Assembly (NCBI RefSeq): GCF_030253575.1
Contig: NC_080558.1
Coordinates: forward strand, 3,730,001 to 3,794,000
Direction of reading: 5' to 3'
From: Rhododendron vialii
Lineage: Eukaryota; Streptophyta; Magnoliopsida; Ericales; Ericaceae
Length of the DNA stretch: 64,000 nt
The notes beneath the pieces are model-generated. The model was given only the letters and a program-made list of their open reading frames with translations. It was not told the origin of the DNA and made no database searches. This document shows, piece by piece, positions 1 through 12,257 of the stretch; the stretch's first letter is position 1; each line of letters begins with the position of its first letter. A program made the position numbers and the translations under genes.

Positions 1-350
1 AGCTCACAGTTTGCATTGGACGACTATCTCTCAGCACTACTTGATCGGAATCCCCCCAAAGCAGCATTTCAATTGGAGAGAGCCTGGCAAACCATCTTGT
101 GTTTGTACCTCTCTCTCATATGAAAGGACTTGAATGAAGGAAAAATCAACTCTAAAAATGAATGAGCGAAATAATATTTATAGGCCAACTCACAACTTTA
201 CGAAAAGCCACAAGGAAAGAGGCACATCCATTTGTGAAGGACGCGTCCGTTCATGGCAAACAAGTGCCAATGAAAAGATGCCACTCCCAAATAAATCAAT
301 TTTCATTCAAACTTAAAATAAAATATTATATCCTATAATATTTTCCAACA
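1..350 (-). mobile_element. Partial LTR, probably Copia type, cut by the window edge
   Basis: Read on the minus strand, a purine-rich tract (TGTGGGGGAT) is followed at position 350 by TGTTGGAAAATATTATAGG. This is the usual polypurine-tract/LTR junction of plant Copia elements. The LTR would run down to position 1 and beyond the window. No second LTR and no pol coding region is visible in the flank, so this is a fragment or an old remnant. The call rests on one junction only. Confidence 0.4.
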
Positions 351-2524
351 ATCCCCCACATGAATAAAATTGACTCGATAACCAATGCAAAACAACGCAA
401 ACGACAGAGAGAGTACAAATGGAAATTTCCTGCATAGGATAGGTAGCTTTTGACTTTGAACTAATTGGCTTATTGTAGTTACGACTTTTCTCGAGATGAT
501 GAAACCATGTGACTGAATGTGAACTTTTTCGTTCTTGGATAGGTATAACAGCTGCAAAATCTATCTTCTGCACGAGGTCGAATGAGGCAATGAAATTAAG
601 GTTGTATTGAGAATATCCATTTGCGTTTTTCATTTTTGTGCAACTGAAAGCTGAAATAACTTTGAATCCGCTTCTGCGTATTTAAGAATGTTACTTTCTA
701 TTTCGAATGCCTGAACTTCACATGAAGCTCTTACTCCTGCAACAATGTTCAAGGTTGAACTAGTTGGAAGACTAGATTTGGTTGTTCAAACTTAAGTCAC
801 ATAATGCGTGGGCGAATACGAGCATGAGTGTGAAAAACGTCTTTAAAAAACCTATCAAGCAACTAAAATTCCTAAGTACGAGGATTGAGAGTGTGAGCGC
901 AAGCAAATGATTGTGAGCTGGAGCGAAGGCCATTTTGAAGGATTACGTGACTGAGATCAAAACCATACGTACCTTCTTATCGTGAAACCTGGACTGTATC
1001 CGAATTCAGTTTGGGGGGTTTGATTGGTTGAGCCAGACATGGAATTGTTTAACAATTACGTTGGACTACTAATCCCACAAAATAATATGGGACATAATTC
1101 CTTTGGAGGTGTGGTAATAGTAGTCCTTTTTTTTTTTGTTTATTTCCCTTTTTTTTCTTTAATTTAATTTGTCAAGGTCACCCAAACTAATCGGTCGGCA
1201 ATTAGACCTATCGTCCACTAGTGGAGTTCAATTAAAGATGATAGCACCTTGGAGGTTCCAAAACTGAAATCTTAAAAGAGAACGAACTCCTAACTCTCAT
1301 TGACCACCAAAACAACTTGGGGTTTTGTTTGTTGCTCATTATTCTATATGTGGAGTGGTTGTTTTAAATATTGTACGCTAAGCGCACCACAACTAAATTG
1401 TATTCACGGCTCCACGTAATCTTAGTCACCCGTGTCGGCAATTAATGGTCCCGATTTAAAAAAAACTATTTACGCGAATAATTAAACTATTTTCACGGCT
1501 CCGCAATAAGAAAGCTTTTCTCATTCTACATCTATCTATTTCTACTTATAAAGGGAGAGCACTTATTTTGGACTCGATTCAAATTTGAGGGATACTAATA
1601 ATTTATTTTTCCCATAAAATGCCCTTGAATTTGTGTGCGCACATGTTTGACAAGTGAGGGTGAAAATGTAAAGTAGATAGGCAGGTACCAAACCAGCCTG
1701 ATAACTGTACCATTTCTAACTTTTGATCCCTCTTCAAGAGCGAGAAACGGAGAACTGGCAAGAAAGGCCAAATAAGGAACTAAGAACAAAAAAAGAAAGA
1801 AAGAGAGGAACTAAGAGCAAATACAAATGGCATGAAGAGCCTTCACACAACAGGTAAGCCCATAGTTCAATTAGTTGGTGGGTTTGCTTTCCACACAATT
1901 TACCAGAGTTAGATTCTAGAGGCGGTCAGGTCGCAAGAAAAGGAATTTCTTGAGAATTCCCTAATCTCAGCGTAGGTGGTCTGCCTTTGAACGGACCGGG
2001 GAAGAGATTAGTTGAAGTGTGAGTAAGTTGGCTCGAACACATAAAAAATTTCCTTGACGGAAATTTGTGTGGAGAAGTAGGAGTTGAATCGTTGATTTTC
2101 AGGTGCAAACACATACAACGGCATACGCATCGCGTGGGCACCCGCCGCTTGTATATTTCAAGAGCCGGGGTACGTACGAGTGAAACCGGTCCGGTTTGAT
2201 CAGGTTTGAACCGTTTGCTTCATCGAACCGTCCATTTTCATTTGGTGGGCGTACTGAGAAGGAGTTGGTGTGCATTTAGAATCTCTTCCCCTCTCTCTCT
2301 CTCTCTTAACATTGTCGTTTGAGTTGTAACTGCCAAAAAATAACTACCATACCAGCAGCCCATAGACAGCCACGTGTCCATCCCTTCACTCTCAGACAAC
2401 CACCGCTCTTGTCGGCCCATGCAAACCGCCCCAATGATCAAATACTATACCCACTCTCTCCCTCATCATACTTGCATTCCCCAAACAAAAGCAGAGCGAG
2501 AGAGAGAGAGATAGAGGGAGTATC
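351..2524. other. Gene-free 5' flank of the Alba gene
   Basis: Only short chance reading frames are seen. The first few hundred bases may be the inner part of the LTR element that ends at 350. A stretch at about 1859-1918 weakly resembles a tRNA-type promoter (TAGTTCAATTAGTTGG followed by GAGTTAGATTCT) and could be a worn SINE. A CT-rich run at 2288-2307 and a GA-rich run just before 2525 lie in the probable promoter and 5' UTR of the Alba gene. Confidence 0.5.
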
Positions 2525-2700
2525 ATGGAAGCGATTGAAGTTGCGAACACCACCACCACCGCCACTAACACCGCTGCGGACGGTGGTGATGCCGAGAGCA
2601 CGAAGGTCGAAGAGGGCAAGATTGTAGAGGCACAGAAGAAGAACAGGATTCAAGTTTCAAACACCAAGAAGCCCCTCTTCTTCTACCTCAATCTCGCCAA

Positions 2701-2746
<46 letters not shown>

Positions 2747-5700
2747 TTTTAACGGTCTTTATGTTCTCTTTCCAGTTTCAGTACCATGCGTAACTAGCAC
2801 CATTCTTTCGCATTCGTTAAAGATTCTACTACATTGTTTTGATTTGTGAAATACTTCTAGATTCTCAAATGTCTTGATCTGTTTTTGAGGATTAGGGTTT
2901 TTATAAATTGTTTGTTTTACAGCCCCTTGGATGGTGAGAAAGGGCGAGATGAGAGCATCCCTTTTTGATAAGAAAGAGCAGCCCTTTTGGTGAGAAAGGA
3001 AAAGAGCCAATTAAAAAATTGCATTTGCGAACTTTTTCCCTCATTCCTTGCCAAAATAATCAATCTAAATAAGTGATTTGACTAGAAATCGTTACTCTTT
3101 CTTTTCTTTTCTTTTCTTGCGGAAATCCCTCCATCCAAAAAGGGGATATAGGAAAATGGCTTTTTCTCTGCTTTTGTGCAAATACACTTCTTACTGTCTG
3201 CCATATGAAATTGCCATTCTTAATTTTGTGAATTTCCATAGATAAGAAACAAGAAATTAAAGGTCCACCGTATTGTACAAAAGAGGTGTGCGTAAATCCT
3301 TTCCCTAGTTTAATTATAAATGATGATTACTCTAGGATTGATTGAATTGATCCGGTAGTTGCATCGGCGGTTTATTGGTTGGTTGATAATTAGTACTCTG
3401 TTCGTCCCAATTTGTTTGTACAAATTTTAGATTTCAACCTTTTAAAAGCACCAAATGATTATTACGAGTCTTTTTTTGAGTTTTCGAGAATATCCCTCAT
3501 TTTTTTTACCTTAAAGATGAGTGTGCATATCCTCCAATGCATGTCTTGTTGAAAGAGAGAGGGCATTAAGGGAACCGATTTATGTAAACATAAAACTGGA
3601 CAAACATTTTGAGTCACGCAAAATTTAAAAGTAGACAAACAAATTGGGACAAAGAGAGTAACATTTTATGATGGTTTTCCAAAGCTGTGATTGACACTGG
3701 TTTTTTGGTCCCAAAATTTGAAGATTTATTGAGGAACTTCCTCATTGTTTTTGAATCTTTGGCAAATTAAGCGATCTCCTTCCAACAGTACCATTGATCT
3801 TGGACAACAAAAATGAATACTCCAAGAAGATCAAAAATGATTTTCCCTTGGCATCATATGATATAAGTTGAAGTATAAAGGTTCATATTGCTATTTCTGT
3901 CTTTTTCTCTTGATCCTGAGCATTTCATCCTCACAAATTTCTAGTGCTTTTAGCGTCACTATGTTTCTTAATCTGTGGATTCCCATTATTGGACGAAAAT
4001 ACTGTTCTTGAGTATTGACTACGAGTGGATGAGCATGAAATGTTCCTATCCTTGAGCTATTTTGGTTCTCAAATTGATGCTGAAAATTCTTGTTGGGCCA
4101 CCCTCCCTACAAGCGAAATATTGTAAGAAACAGATATAGAAGGGTATAGGCAGTGGCGGAGCCAGGATTTTAACCCCAGGGGCCCGGCTTAGTAGACATA
4201 TATTTTTTTTTATCAAAACGTATACTTAGTATATCATAAGGTTTTGCTTTCCAATTCATTACATTTGTACATTGAAATGATTCTTTAGGCCACATCAACT
4301 ATCACGTGCTTATTTTTTTTATGAAAGAAATTGAGACATAAGAATGTAAAATAACCGATTTTTTATCAAATCGCACCAAAATTACTAAGATTATAAGTAA
4401 ACTATACATGAATAATTATCAATAATATTCAAAATTAGGTATATACAAAATAAAATTTTTGAAACTCGGACATTCGAGGAGCCGGGGCCGAGGGAGCCAG
4501 GGCCCTCTCGGCCCCAACATAGCTCTGCCCCTGGGGATACAGTTTATGGAGTGACCATGTGACCTAAGGTTGCGGTTGGTAGGATCAGTTACGAATTTCC
4601 ACAAAAAAAAAAAAAAAAAACTTTAATACTGCTCTATATTCTTGGATTTTGTCAATGACAAACTCTTGTATCCATGGCAGAGGTGCATTAAGCAGCACAA
4701 CAACGTCGTGCTTTCTGCTTTGGGAATGGGTACGTGTTCCTTCCTGAGATCTTTCATATTTTTACTTCAAGTTATATGTGTACTTTATTCTTTGTGTTTA
4801 TGGTCATGAATGAGGCACATTGAGCAAATGAAGGATCATTATACTGGACTTCCTCATTTGTTGCATGGGTATTTTTTTTCTCTGTCTAAGTATGTTTGTG
4901 ATTCCATTCAAAAAAGAACAGAAAAGAAGAGACCATGTTTGTGATACAGTTAGAAAGTAGGACTGCTGGAGACACAAAATTGTTATCGATATGAACGTAG
5001 CCCTATGTATGTTTCGGAACACATGAATTCTGAACGCTATAACGTTAGGCTACTAGCCTTGTCTTGTAAGACAGATTTAATTTAGACAAATATTTCTATT
5101 TTACATTCGACAAGTTTAGAACAAGTGAGCCTAAGCTGAATTCTGTCTCCCTGATTGTTGCTCAACAGTTGATCTTTATATTAGGCAGTTTGTAGGGCAT
5201 TATGCATGCTAATATCTGCTGTGTATCTATACCAGCTATTCCAACTGTCGTCACAATTGCTGAGATTCTGAAGGCCAACGGACTCGCGATGGAGAAAGGT
5301 AATAAACTCTGTTTTTAGGCTTAACCGTTCATTAATAGGGTAACAACAATGCAATCGATGCCGAAAACCATACCCAATTGTCTACCTAAAATTCTAGTGT
5401 ATGGTTTAGATCAACTTTCATGAAGTCAATCAACCATTCCCATTATTTTTTGTCCGTGCACGTGTTTCTGTGTCTAAAGCGTTAACTGTATGGTTATTTT
5501 TTTAAATATGATTGGGCATTTTCGGGAAAATTAATCAGGGGTTTGGACATCTACCGTTGGCATCAAGGATGAAGCAAAAGGCCGCATAATTCAGAAGCCT
5601 AAGGTACATTTGCTCAACATTTTGTGTCCATTTTTCCAGTTGGACTCAAATTGTTAGTACTGATCTCTCTCTCTCTCTCTCAAATTTAGATCGAAATTGT

Positions 5701-5821
5701 GCTGGAAAAGAACGAGAATGCTGAAAATCGGAAGGACAATATTGCGACAGCACCCAAGGAGGAGGCTGATGCTGAGAAGGAATCAGAAATCAGTGCCAAG
5801 GAGTTGGTCGAGGCAGTTTGA
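2525..5821 (+). CDS. Alba-domain DNA/RNA-binding protein (At2g34160-like), 5 exons
   Basis: Small nucleic-acid-binding protein of the plant Alba family; family members bind RNA or DNA in nucleus and cytoplasm. Exons are 2525-2701, 4681-4729, 5236-5298, 5539-5603 and 5690-5821, giving 161 residues in a closed frame. The Alba core spans about residues 43-125: KKNRIQVSNTKKPLFFYLNL, then LSALGMAIPTVVTIAEIL, then the basic loop and strands WTSTVGIKDEAKGR. The first 40 residues are a low-complexity T/A/E leader and the tail is acidic (EKESE). The gene is recognised from its close match to Arabidopsis At2g34160-type proteins. Oddity: the first intron begins AAG|GCTCTCTC with no GT, directly at a CT microsatellite, while the other donors (GTACGT, GTAATA, GTACAT) are normal. 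Either it is a GC-AG intron or splicing is impaired. The CDS start is the first ATG after a GA-rich leader. Confidence 0.87.
2703..2742. repeat. (CT)20 microsatellite at the start of Alba intron 1
   Basis: Twenty CT units begin right after AAGG at the exon 1 boundary. Repeat slippage here may have removed the original GT donor. Confidence 0.95.
3396..3658. mobile_element. Stowaway-like MITE in Alba intron 1
   Basis: Left end CTCTGTTCGTCCCAATTTG and right end reverse complement CTCTCTTTGTCCCAATTTG form a terminal inverted repeat of about 30 bp. The element is flanked by TA on both sides (3394-3395 and 3659-3660), as expected for Tc1/mariner-type Stowaway elements. No coding capacity. Confidence 0.8.
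4151..4533. mobile_element. Non-autonomous element with CAGTGGCGGAGCC end (hAT-like?)
   Basis: Starts CAGTGGCGGAGCCAGGATT and ends AGCTCTGCCCCTG, an imperfect inverted pair seen in many plant genomes. The flanks GGTATAGG and GGGATACA are similar but not identical, so an 8-bp target duplication is only suggested. Short tails of the same family (TTAGCTCCGCCCCTGC) recur near 7230 and 7390. Confidence 0.45.
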
Positions 5822-6047
5822 TCAACGGGAGAAATTTCTGAATACTGATAGTTTATATACATCTATGATCTATGTATAGCTAGATAGGTCGAGCAAATTG
5901 GATCTGCCGTCAATATCACCGAGGGTTTTTGGTGGCGGCGTTCCAAATGGAAATTGTATTCACTTTGTTTACTCTTGTCTTCCATTTTCCTGTGAAGTGT
6001 TGGTAACAACAACTTCAGCAATGTTCTTTTTGGCCCATGTACAATCT

Positions 6048-6245
6048 ACAGATTCATTTTGTAGGAGAGAATTGAAATCCACGAATGCATGAATGCGTTA
6101 ATATGCATAGATATGACACTGCAAGTTCTATTTCAGAAGCTGAAGCAATTCCGAACTTACAGCCAAAACGTCTTAGCACAGAACAAGGTGCTCCGGGTAG
6201 TTGTAGTTCGTGCCTATTTGTCAAAAGTCCTGATGCGTACATGCA
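6048..6245 (+). repeat. Diverged direct repeat, copy 1
   Basis: Shares an order of words with 6951-7160: TTTTGTAGGAGA, ATTGAAATC, ACGAATGCA, ATTTCAG.AGCTG and GTCTAGC/TGGCACA-like stretches. This copy sits in the Alba 3' flank. The original function is unknown; it may be duplicated 3' UTR. Confidence 0.55.
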
Positions 6246-6352
6246 CACAAACACAGAAGGCAATAAAGAGCCACAAGTTATAATTTATTTTTTCCCATAA
6301 TTACAATCGAATTATATTCGTTCGGACACCAATATGGGTGGCCTGAAAGTCG

Positions 6353-6560
6353 ATTTGGGATACTAATGGCTTCGGGACGCTCTGCACCAGATTCGCCCCT
6401 TTCACCGTATCCATGGATGGAAAGCTTTATGTCATTGGTTTCGGTGATGCTGATGATTTATGGGCTGAGTGTTTTGATCCTTCCTGGCCTGGGATTCCTC
6501 TCGTCCTCTACCTGACTACCTCCCCTCCCGTCCCGTCCTGCCTGATGCCGCTTCTCAGGT
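6353..6560 (+). pseudogene. Kelch/F-box-kelch-like pseudogene fragment
   Basis: One frame from about 6359 reads FAPFTVSMDGKLYVIGFGD followed by WAECFDPSWPG. This resembles a kelch blade of plant F-box/kelch proteins (consensus around FTVSLDGKIYVLGG and a VECFDP turn). There is no start, no upstream domain and stop codons surround it, so it is a relic about 60 codons long. The family call comes from motif memory alone. Confidence 0.4.
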
Positions 6561-6950
6561 ACCGCAGCCCCTTAAGTCCATGAAAAATATTTTGGTGCCT
6601 TTCTGTCCTCACAATGTCCACCATTGCCACCAAACCTCTCTTTAACAACACCACAACTAAACACATGGATGAGCCCGGACGAACCCATTTCCTCAAGTTT
6701 CAAATTTCCTTAAAATTAACTTTGTTCCCCACCCCCCCCCCCGTCCCCTCCCCCCCCCCCCCCTTCTTAAAAACTTTACATAATTTCTAAGCTATCTAAC
6801 ACCAGCTAATCTAAGATCGCTTACAAGACTATATACTTTTATAAATGTACCTGAAATTTCTTTCGTTGTAATTGTATAGAGTGAGAAAAAAAAAAATTGT
6901 ATCGATTTTTTTTTGGTAGTATTTTTGGAATTTGTAACCATGTCTATTTT

Positions 6951-7160
6951 AAAAGTTCGTTTTGTAGGAGACAATTGAAATCGACGAATGCACGAATTCC
7001 TTGATATGTCTACAGTCTCCCTATCTATGTGAGCAATGCACAACTAGATCCATTTCAGCAGCTGGAGCAAATCCTAAACAAATGGTCAGAAAAATGTCTG
7101 GCACAAAACAAAGCGTTTACCAGAACTATAGTCTTGTGATACTGTCTAAAGGCCTGATGC
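6951..7160 (+). repeat. Diverged direct repeat, copy 2
   Basis: Second copy of the repeat at 6048-6245, about 900 bp downstream in the same orientation. The kelch-like scrap and the C-rich tract lie between them. Confidence 0.55.
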
Positions 7161-7625
7161 CATTTGGATTGGCAAGTATGCCACTTTTCCTCACTGAGTT
7201 TAAAAAAAAAAAAACCCGCATCATCGATAAATCTTAGCTCCGCCCCTGCCATGGATACAAGAGTTATAGTTGTAGAGTTATTTCCACGTTAGATCCCATG
7301 ATGTCCGAATGTCCCATAGAACTTCAAAAAATCTGAACTTTTGTCCGGTTTCATAACAGATTATAAGTAATTTACACCATTGTCGATAAATCTTAGCTCC
7401 GCCCCTGCATGATGCTCACGAGATGTACAAAAAGCAGGCAATATAGCGCCATAAATTGCATGCGTTTGTGACACGTTCATACAAACTCTTTGCTTTTTAG
7501 GATGATGTTCATGAAACATATGACATTCTTTTCTTTTCTTTTTTGCCATAGGTAGCGTTAATACTTAGATTACAACGCAGGCTGACCATAAATCCATCAA
7601 GAACCTGAGATGAGATCTATATTTA

Positions 7626-7766
7626 GGGAAAATGACGGCCCAGGACGTGTTTTGATAATTAATACCTGTCAAGGACATGCTGAGAACATTTGAGAACATT
7701 TGTTAATGCTGAAAATGTCCTTAGAAGGTATTAATTATTAAACACGTCCTTGGCCGTCATTTTCCC
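7626..7766. mobile_element. Mutator-like MITE with perfect 9-bp target duplication
   Basis: A near-perfect palindrome: GGGAAAATGACGGCC at the left and its complement at the right, with stems of about 60 bp sharing GACGTGTTT and TAATTAATACCT. The flanking 9 bases CTATATTTA occur identically at 7617-7625 and 7767-7775. A 9-bp duplication and G-rich ends fit Mutator-type MITEs. Confidence 0.8.
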
Positions 7767-7969
7767 CTATATTTACTTAGGCCTAGGCCCCGTCCCATGC
7801 CGCTGGGCCAAAGGCCCGTTGACTATTTCATATGATATTCAAGCTCCATAATTTTTAGCATTAACTTTTTTTTAATTTTTTTTTATACAAGCTCTGAAGG
7901 GTAAATACACGGTCACGATTGCTATCGAAACAAGACAGGGTAAGGTTAAAAACAGGCCAGACCGGACAG

Positions 7970-8235
7970 GAGTTAGGGCCGCAAAACAAGCAGAGTCGAG
8001 CTTTGTCGAGCTCAAGCTCGGCTAAACGAGCCAAAAACTTGAGCTTGAGTTTGGATTGAGCCAAGCTCTTAACAAGTCGAGCTTAGTCATTTATTAAACG
8101 AGCGTCTTTAATCGAGTCAAGATTTTGTCAAACGAGTCATACTTTTGTCGAACGATCCGAGCTCCACTCGTCAGTTGTTACTAAATGAGCCGAGCCGAGA
8201 CAAGTATAAACGAGCCGAGTTCGCGAACTGTTCGA
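7970..8235. repeat. Degenerate GAGC/CGAGC-rich repeat
   Basis: Repeated words such as GTCGAGCT, AACGAGCC and GAGCCGAG occur every 10-40 bp. This is a common dispersed plant repeat type of uncertain origin. It ends about 200 bp before the XRCC4 start codon. Confidence 0.5.
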
Positions 8236-8436
8236 TCCATTTACAGCCCTTCGGGTGAGCATCCATTTCTTTATTTTCCCCTCCATCAGCGTCAATTGAT
8301 GGTTCGACCGCAGAGAATAGCATCGCCAGTTTAGTCTCGTTTGAGAGTAGGCGGGAAGCTTCTCTCTCTCTCTCTCTCTCCGCTGATTTACAGTCTCTCT
8401 CCCCTGCGTCCACTGATTCTTACAGTCCCTCCATTG

Positions 8437-8594
8437 ATGGAGTCAACGAAGAACACATGCCTCAAACTTGAAATCTCAAACGCAGACCAGACCACCACAG
8501 ACCCAATCTTCGTCAAGGCCACCTGGTTCCCCTCTCGCTTCGACCTCTCCATCTCCGACGGCCTCCACGCCTGGACCCTCAACGGTACCGCGAA

Positions 8595-8667
<73 letters not shown>

Positions 8668-11600
8668 AATTTTCGTGTTTAATTTTTGATGCGATTTGGC
8701 TTGATTAAGACCACGTCGTTTGAAATTGTTCAGCTACTGAGGACGAGGTTAGGGAGAGAGCGTCTCAGTGGGACCAACCCGTCTCCGAATACATCGAGTT
8801 GGCCGAGAGGCACCTAGGGTTTCAACAGCCGGGATCGGTTTACAGATTTACGGATGCCGGAAACGGGCACAGAAGAGTTAGTTCTCGATTTGATTATCTC
8901 GAGATGTGTGTTTGATAATGTAATACTCGCGATTATTTGTTTGTATCTTAGTTGCACGGAGCAGGAGCGGGGAATGTAGGGTTGGGAGCGTGAAATGAGC
9001 TTGTACATATATTACGAAAGAAGATAATGTAGCATAAAATATTCACTTTAGAATTAAAATTATTTTAGAGAGTAAAAATAAGGGCCAAGTCCACCGAAAG
9101 TGTAAAAAATGGGCTAGTGTTACAATATATGGGTTTTTTTCTTCAAGATATCATGACTTGGGCTAGATATATCATATATGAGTTCATTAAAGACCAATTA
9201 ATAAATCCTTGTTTATCTACATAAAGAGCATACAAAAGCTCCCATCTTCGTAAGGAGCGAGCTCCCATTAAGCTCCTTAGTTGGGAGCGAGCTCTCAAGG
9301 TGGGAGTGGCACCACTTCAGGAGCTCCTGCTACTAAGGTTTGTACGTAGGTTAGTCTTTATGGGGTTTGTTGATGAAGTATTAGTTTTATTGTTCACTGG
9401 ATTTTGTTGCATGTAACTTACCTTATACTTGTATTTGGTGAAAATTCTTAATCCGTGTTTTTGAAATTTGGTCCAACAGTTCTTGGAATTTCAAGTTTGT
9501 GAATCAGTTACCTTAATTGGGCTTTATTAAGTTTCTTTTGCTAAACAAAGGGGTTATGTACCTGTTTGTCTGGACTCTGGACTGCCAATTTTTTTTTACT
9601 CTGAAGCCCCAATGATTAGGTTCCATAATGAAGATTGAATCATTGAACACAAATATGACATAATATCACGCAAATACAAAGGGAATAATATGAGGCAAAC
9701 ACGGTTAAATGTAGTTTGGCCTCTAATAACCATAGCTGAAGGTGAAATGCGTAATTTGTGTCTATAGAATTAGGGCTTGCAGTATATTGTTAAACATGAA
9801 GTTCATGTCGAATTAGTATCCTTTACCTTTAGTGGTTTAAATGTGGCTGTGAGACAATAATTAGACTAGAATTAGTTTGTTAAACAACAGAAATATGTAT
9901 GCAATTTATGAGTATCTTTGCCTTGGATTGTCGTAAGGTCCCTTATGGACAAAATTATGTTTCCATCATTGAGCTCAATGAAGATTGTTAATGTTGGAAG
10001 ACTTTGATTTCTTTTGTTGCTCATAAATGCTAATTATACTTTCACTCATTGTGTAATTTTAAGTAGTTGTCATGGACATTTGAGAAGGAAGGGACTAAGC
10101 TAGAATGGCGATGGAAATGTAAGCCTTCACCCAATGATAAGGAAACTACAGCAGGAATCTTGGACTTTCTCATGGACGCAAACGTGCGACTAAGTGTAAG
10201 ATTATGCATAGTTCTCAACCTCTCCCAAGTTTTTCATCAATGCATTTGCTGTATATGGTTTTCTCGATTTTATTCCAGATGCTTTACATCCATTGTGAAT
10301 GTCTGAATGAAAGATATGCTTGAGAACTTTGTTGTCTTCTTGCGGCTCTAACTTTTTGGACATGGCATCCTAGCTAAACTGGCCTTCCCCCCGTTTTGTT
10401 TTGTAGTTGTAGACTTGTAGTTACTCCACTGAAACTGCAAAATTGTGCCCGTGGTGCCATGTTGTCTTAGCAACCAGTCATAAAAGAGTGCTTAGATACA
10501 TATCAGTCTTTTGCTAACCCAAACCTTTGACAAGGAATGGAATTCGGTCCCACTACCCTTGAAGACCTTTACATTGAGCCTGGCTTGCACTAAAACTAAT
10601 CAGTCTTGGGTGGGCCATAATGCAGGAGCCTGGTATTGCTACTCTTTAGGTCACAAGGCTTGGTTTAGTTTGGGTTCATTGTAGCTACGTTACATGTATA
10701 CTTGTGCGTGTTTGTGTGCGCATGAATGCGCGTATGTATCATTTCTGGGTCCAATGAAATTCAACCTATTTGTCATGGTATGATTTTCTAATTTGGATTC
10801 TGAACTTAATGTCATGTTTTCGTTACTTCTGGAATCTGAATCCTATTTATTGCTGTGTCGAAGCTTGTTCAATGGAACTTTGGAAATACTTATTTGATGT
10901 TTCTTCTTCTTTATTGGTTCTTTTGTGTAATTTCCTTTCCAGTTTGGGTAAATATGGTGTTGCATTCTGCCTTGATCTGATTATTCCTGTCCGATATATA
11001 TAGGATGAAGTTGTATGGAAAACACAATCATTCGACAAGCTAAGAGTAGAAGCTGAGAAGTGTTTAGCACAAAGTGAGAGATTCAGCAATGAGAAGACAG
11101 AGTTTGAAGATGCAATCTATGCGAAGGTGTGTGGTCTACACTAACCCACATTCTTTTCGACCTTTAATGTGCTTCCTGAAATTGGAGCATAAGTGGTATA
11201 CTACGTCAGCTAGTTTTTTTTTTTTTTTTTAAATTTTTTGACAGGGTTATAAAGAAGAGAAGAGCAACAGCAGAAACAAGTAGGATCAGTATCACAATCA
11301 CAAGTAATATATATTCTAGTTGAAGCACCACATGTTGGTGACTGGTTGTTTTCAAGGCTCAAGGGTAGTATATCTTTTGTTAGACTCCTGTAGCCTAACT
11401 TTCAGATTCCTTCTCCACCTCGAAACATAGAGCACACTGATGTTACTCAGGAATCTAATGTGTGTGCGTGTGAGAGGACTTTGAAGTCTTTCAGCTCTTT
11501 TCCTATCTTGCCTCCCCTTGGTGAACATGAATGCTTCAATTCCCAAGGTGAAGCTCAACAGGATTAGAAAAGTAGGATATGGCCCCTGAGTTGATTCCCT

Positions 11601-12257
11601 GTCCTTGAATCCCAATGCAGCTGCATTGGGTGATGAGATCTCACATAATTGTCCTCGACGTAGTTTTAATTCGCATGCCAATACACAATCTCCCACTAAA
11701 CTGCTATCCAAGTGCCTAATATGGGCAGTCCATGGCGAGGCAGGACCTTGAGTCCTGTAGAAATCACGATAGGCACTAATATGGGACCACCGAACTGGGT
11801 AGCCTAAGGCAGTATTTGGGTTAAGGATCAGGGTAAGTAAAGAGAGAAAATTGAAGAGTTGAAGCATCTGACTGTTGTGAGTCGTTAGATCCTTTGTTTT
11901 GATTTTCCCAATTCTACCACTTTTTAACAGTTGAAAAAAATGTCTTCTTTTTGCCTTAGCAGTTGTTTATTTCTTGCTTTCGGAAACATTAGAATGACAA
12001 GTCCTATTATTTTGTTCCAGTTTCTTGGGGTATTGAATTCAAAGAAAGCAAAGCTTAGAGAGCTTAGAGACCGACTTTCGAAACAGGAAAAATCCGGAAA
12101 ATTGCCTGAAGAAGAAGAAGAAGAAGAATCAACAGACAAAACAGAGACTTTTGATGGAAGTGATGATGAAAAGAGTGAGGAAGAGTCTACAGTGAAGCTC
12201 ACTGGCACTTCAAAGAATGTTTCTTCAATTAAACCTCGTGGCAGAAAGAGAAAATAG
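8437..12257 (+). CDS. XRCC4: DNA repair protein XRCC4, 5 exons
   Basis: Nuclear scaffold of non-homologous end joining; it binds DNA ligase IV through its coiled coil and partners XLF at the head. Exons 8437-8584, 8734-8876, 10067-10195, 11004-11126 and 12021-12257 join in frame to 259 residues, close to the size of Arabidopsis XRCC4. The head domain is residues 1-125, with DPIFVKATWFPSRFDLSISD, then WDQPVSEYIELAERHLGFQQ, then LSWTFEKEGTKLEWRWKC. The helical stalk follows (TQSFDKLRVEAEKCLAQSER to LNSKKAKLRELRDRL). The tail is acidic, with a run of glutamates after KLPE and the conserved STDK and GSDDEKSEEES stretch, ending in a basic GRKRK nuclear-localisation-like motif. All donors are GT, all acceptors AG. 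Introns 2 (1.2 kb) and 4 (0.9 kb) are the longest; the 171-codon antisense frame inside intron 4 matches nothing I recognise. Confidence 0.95.
8599..8666. repeat. (CT)34 microsatellite in XRCC4 intron 1
   Basis: Thirty-four uninterrupted CT units, 14 bp downstream of the exon 1 donor GTACCG. The intron is only 149 bp, so the repeat makes up almost half of it. Likely length-polymorphic. Confidence 0.95.

Larger units (their letters stand above)
5822..8436. other. Spacer between Alba and XRCC4
   Basis: No intact gene. Contents: Alba 3' UTR, a diverged direct repeat pair, a kelch-like pseudogene scrap, long poly-C runs at about 6725-6764, two transposon tails ending GCTCCGCCCCTGC (near 7249 and 7408), a Mutator-like MITE, and a degenerate GAGC/CGAGC-rich repeat before the XRCC4 promoter. 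Confidence 0.7.

Noticed and set aside
1859-1918. tRNA-type promoter boxes
   Set aside because: Box matches are poor and neither SINE end nor tail is seen; noted only in the spacer entry.
2319-2653. Overlapping reading frames on both strands around the Alba start
   Set aside because: Shadows of the CT/GA-rich leader and exon 1 in other frames.
8341-8682. 113-codon frame running through XRCC4 exon 1 into the CT microsatellite
   Set aside because: The XRCC4 homology ends at a clean GT donor at 8585; the SLSLSL tail is translated intron.
11352-11867. 171-codon open frame on the minus strand inside XRCC4 intron 4
   Set aside because: No recognisable domain, no codon bias, and it lies inside a well-supported intron. 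Possibly a repeat fragment, but I cannot name it.
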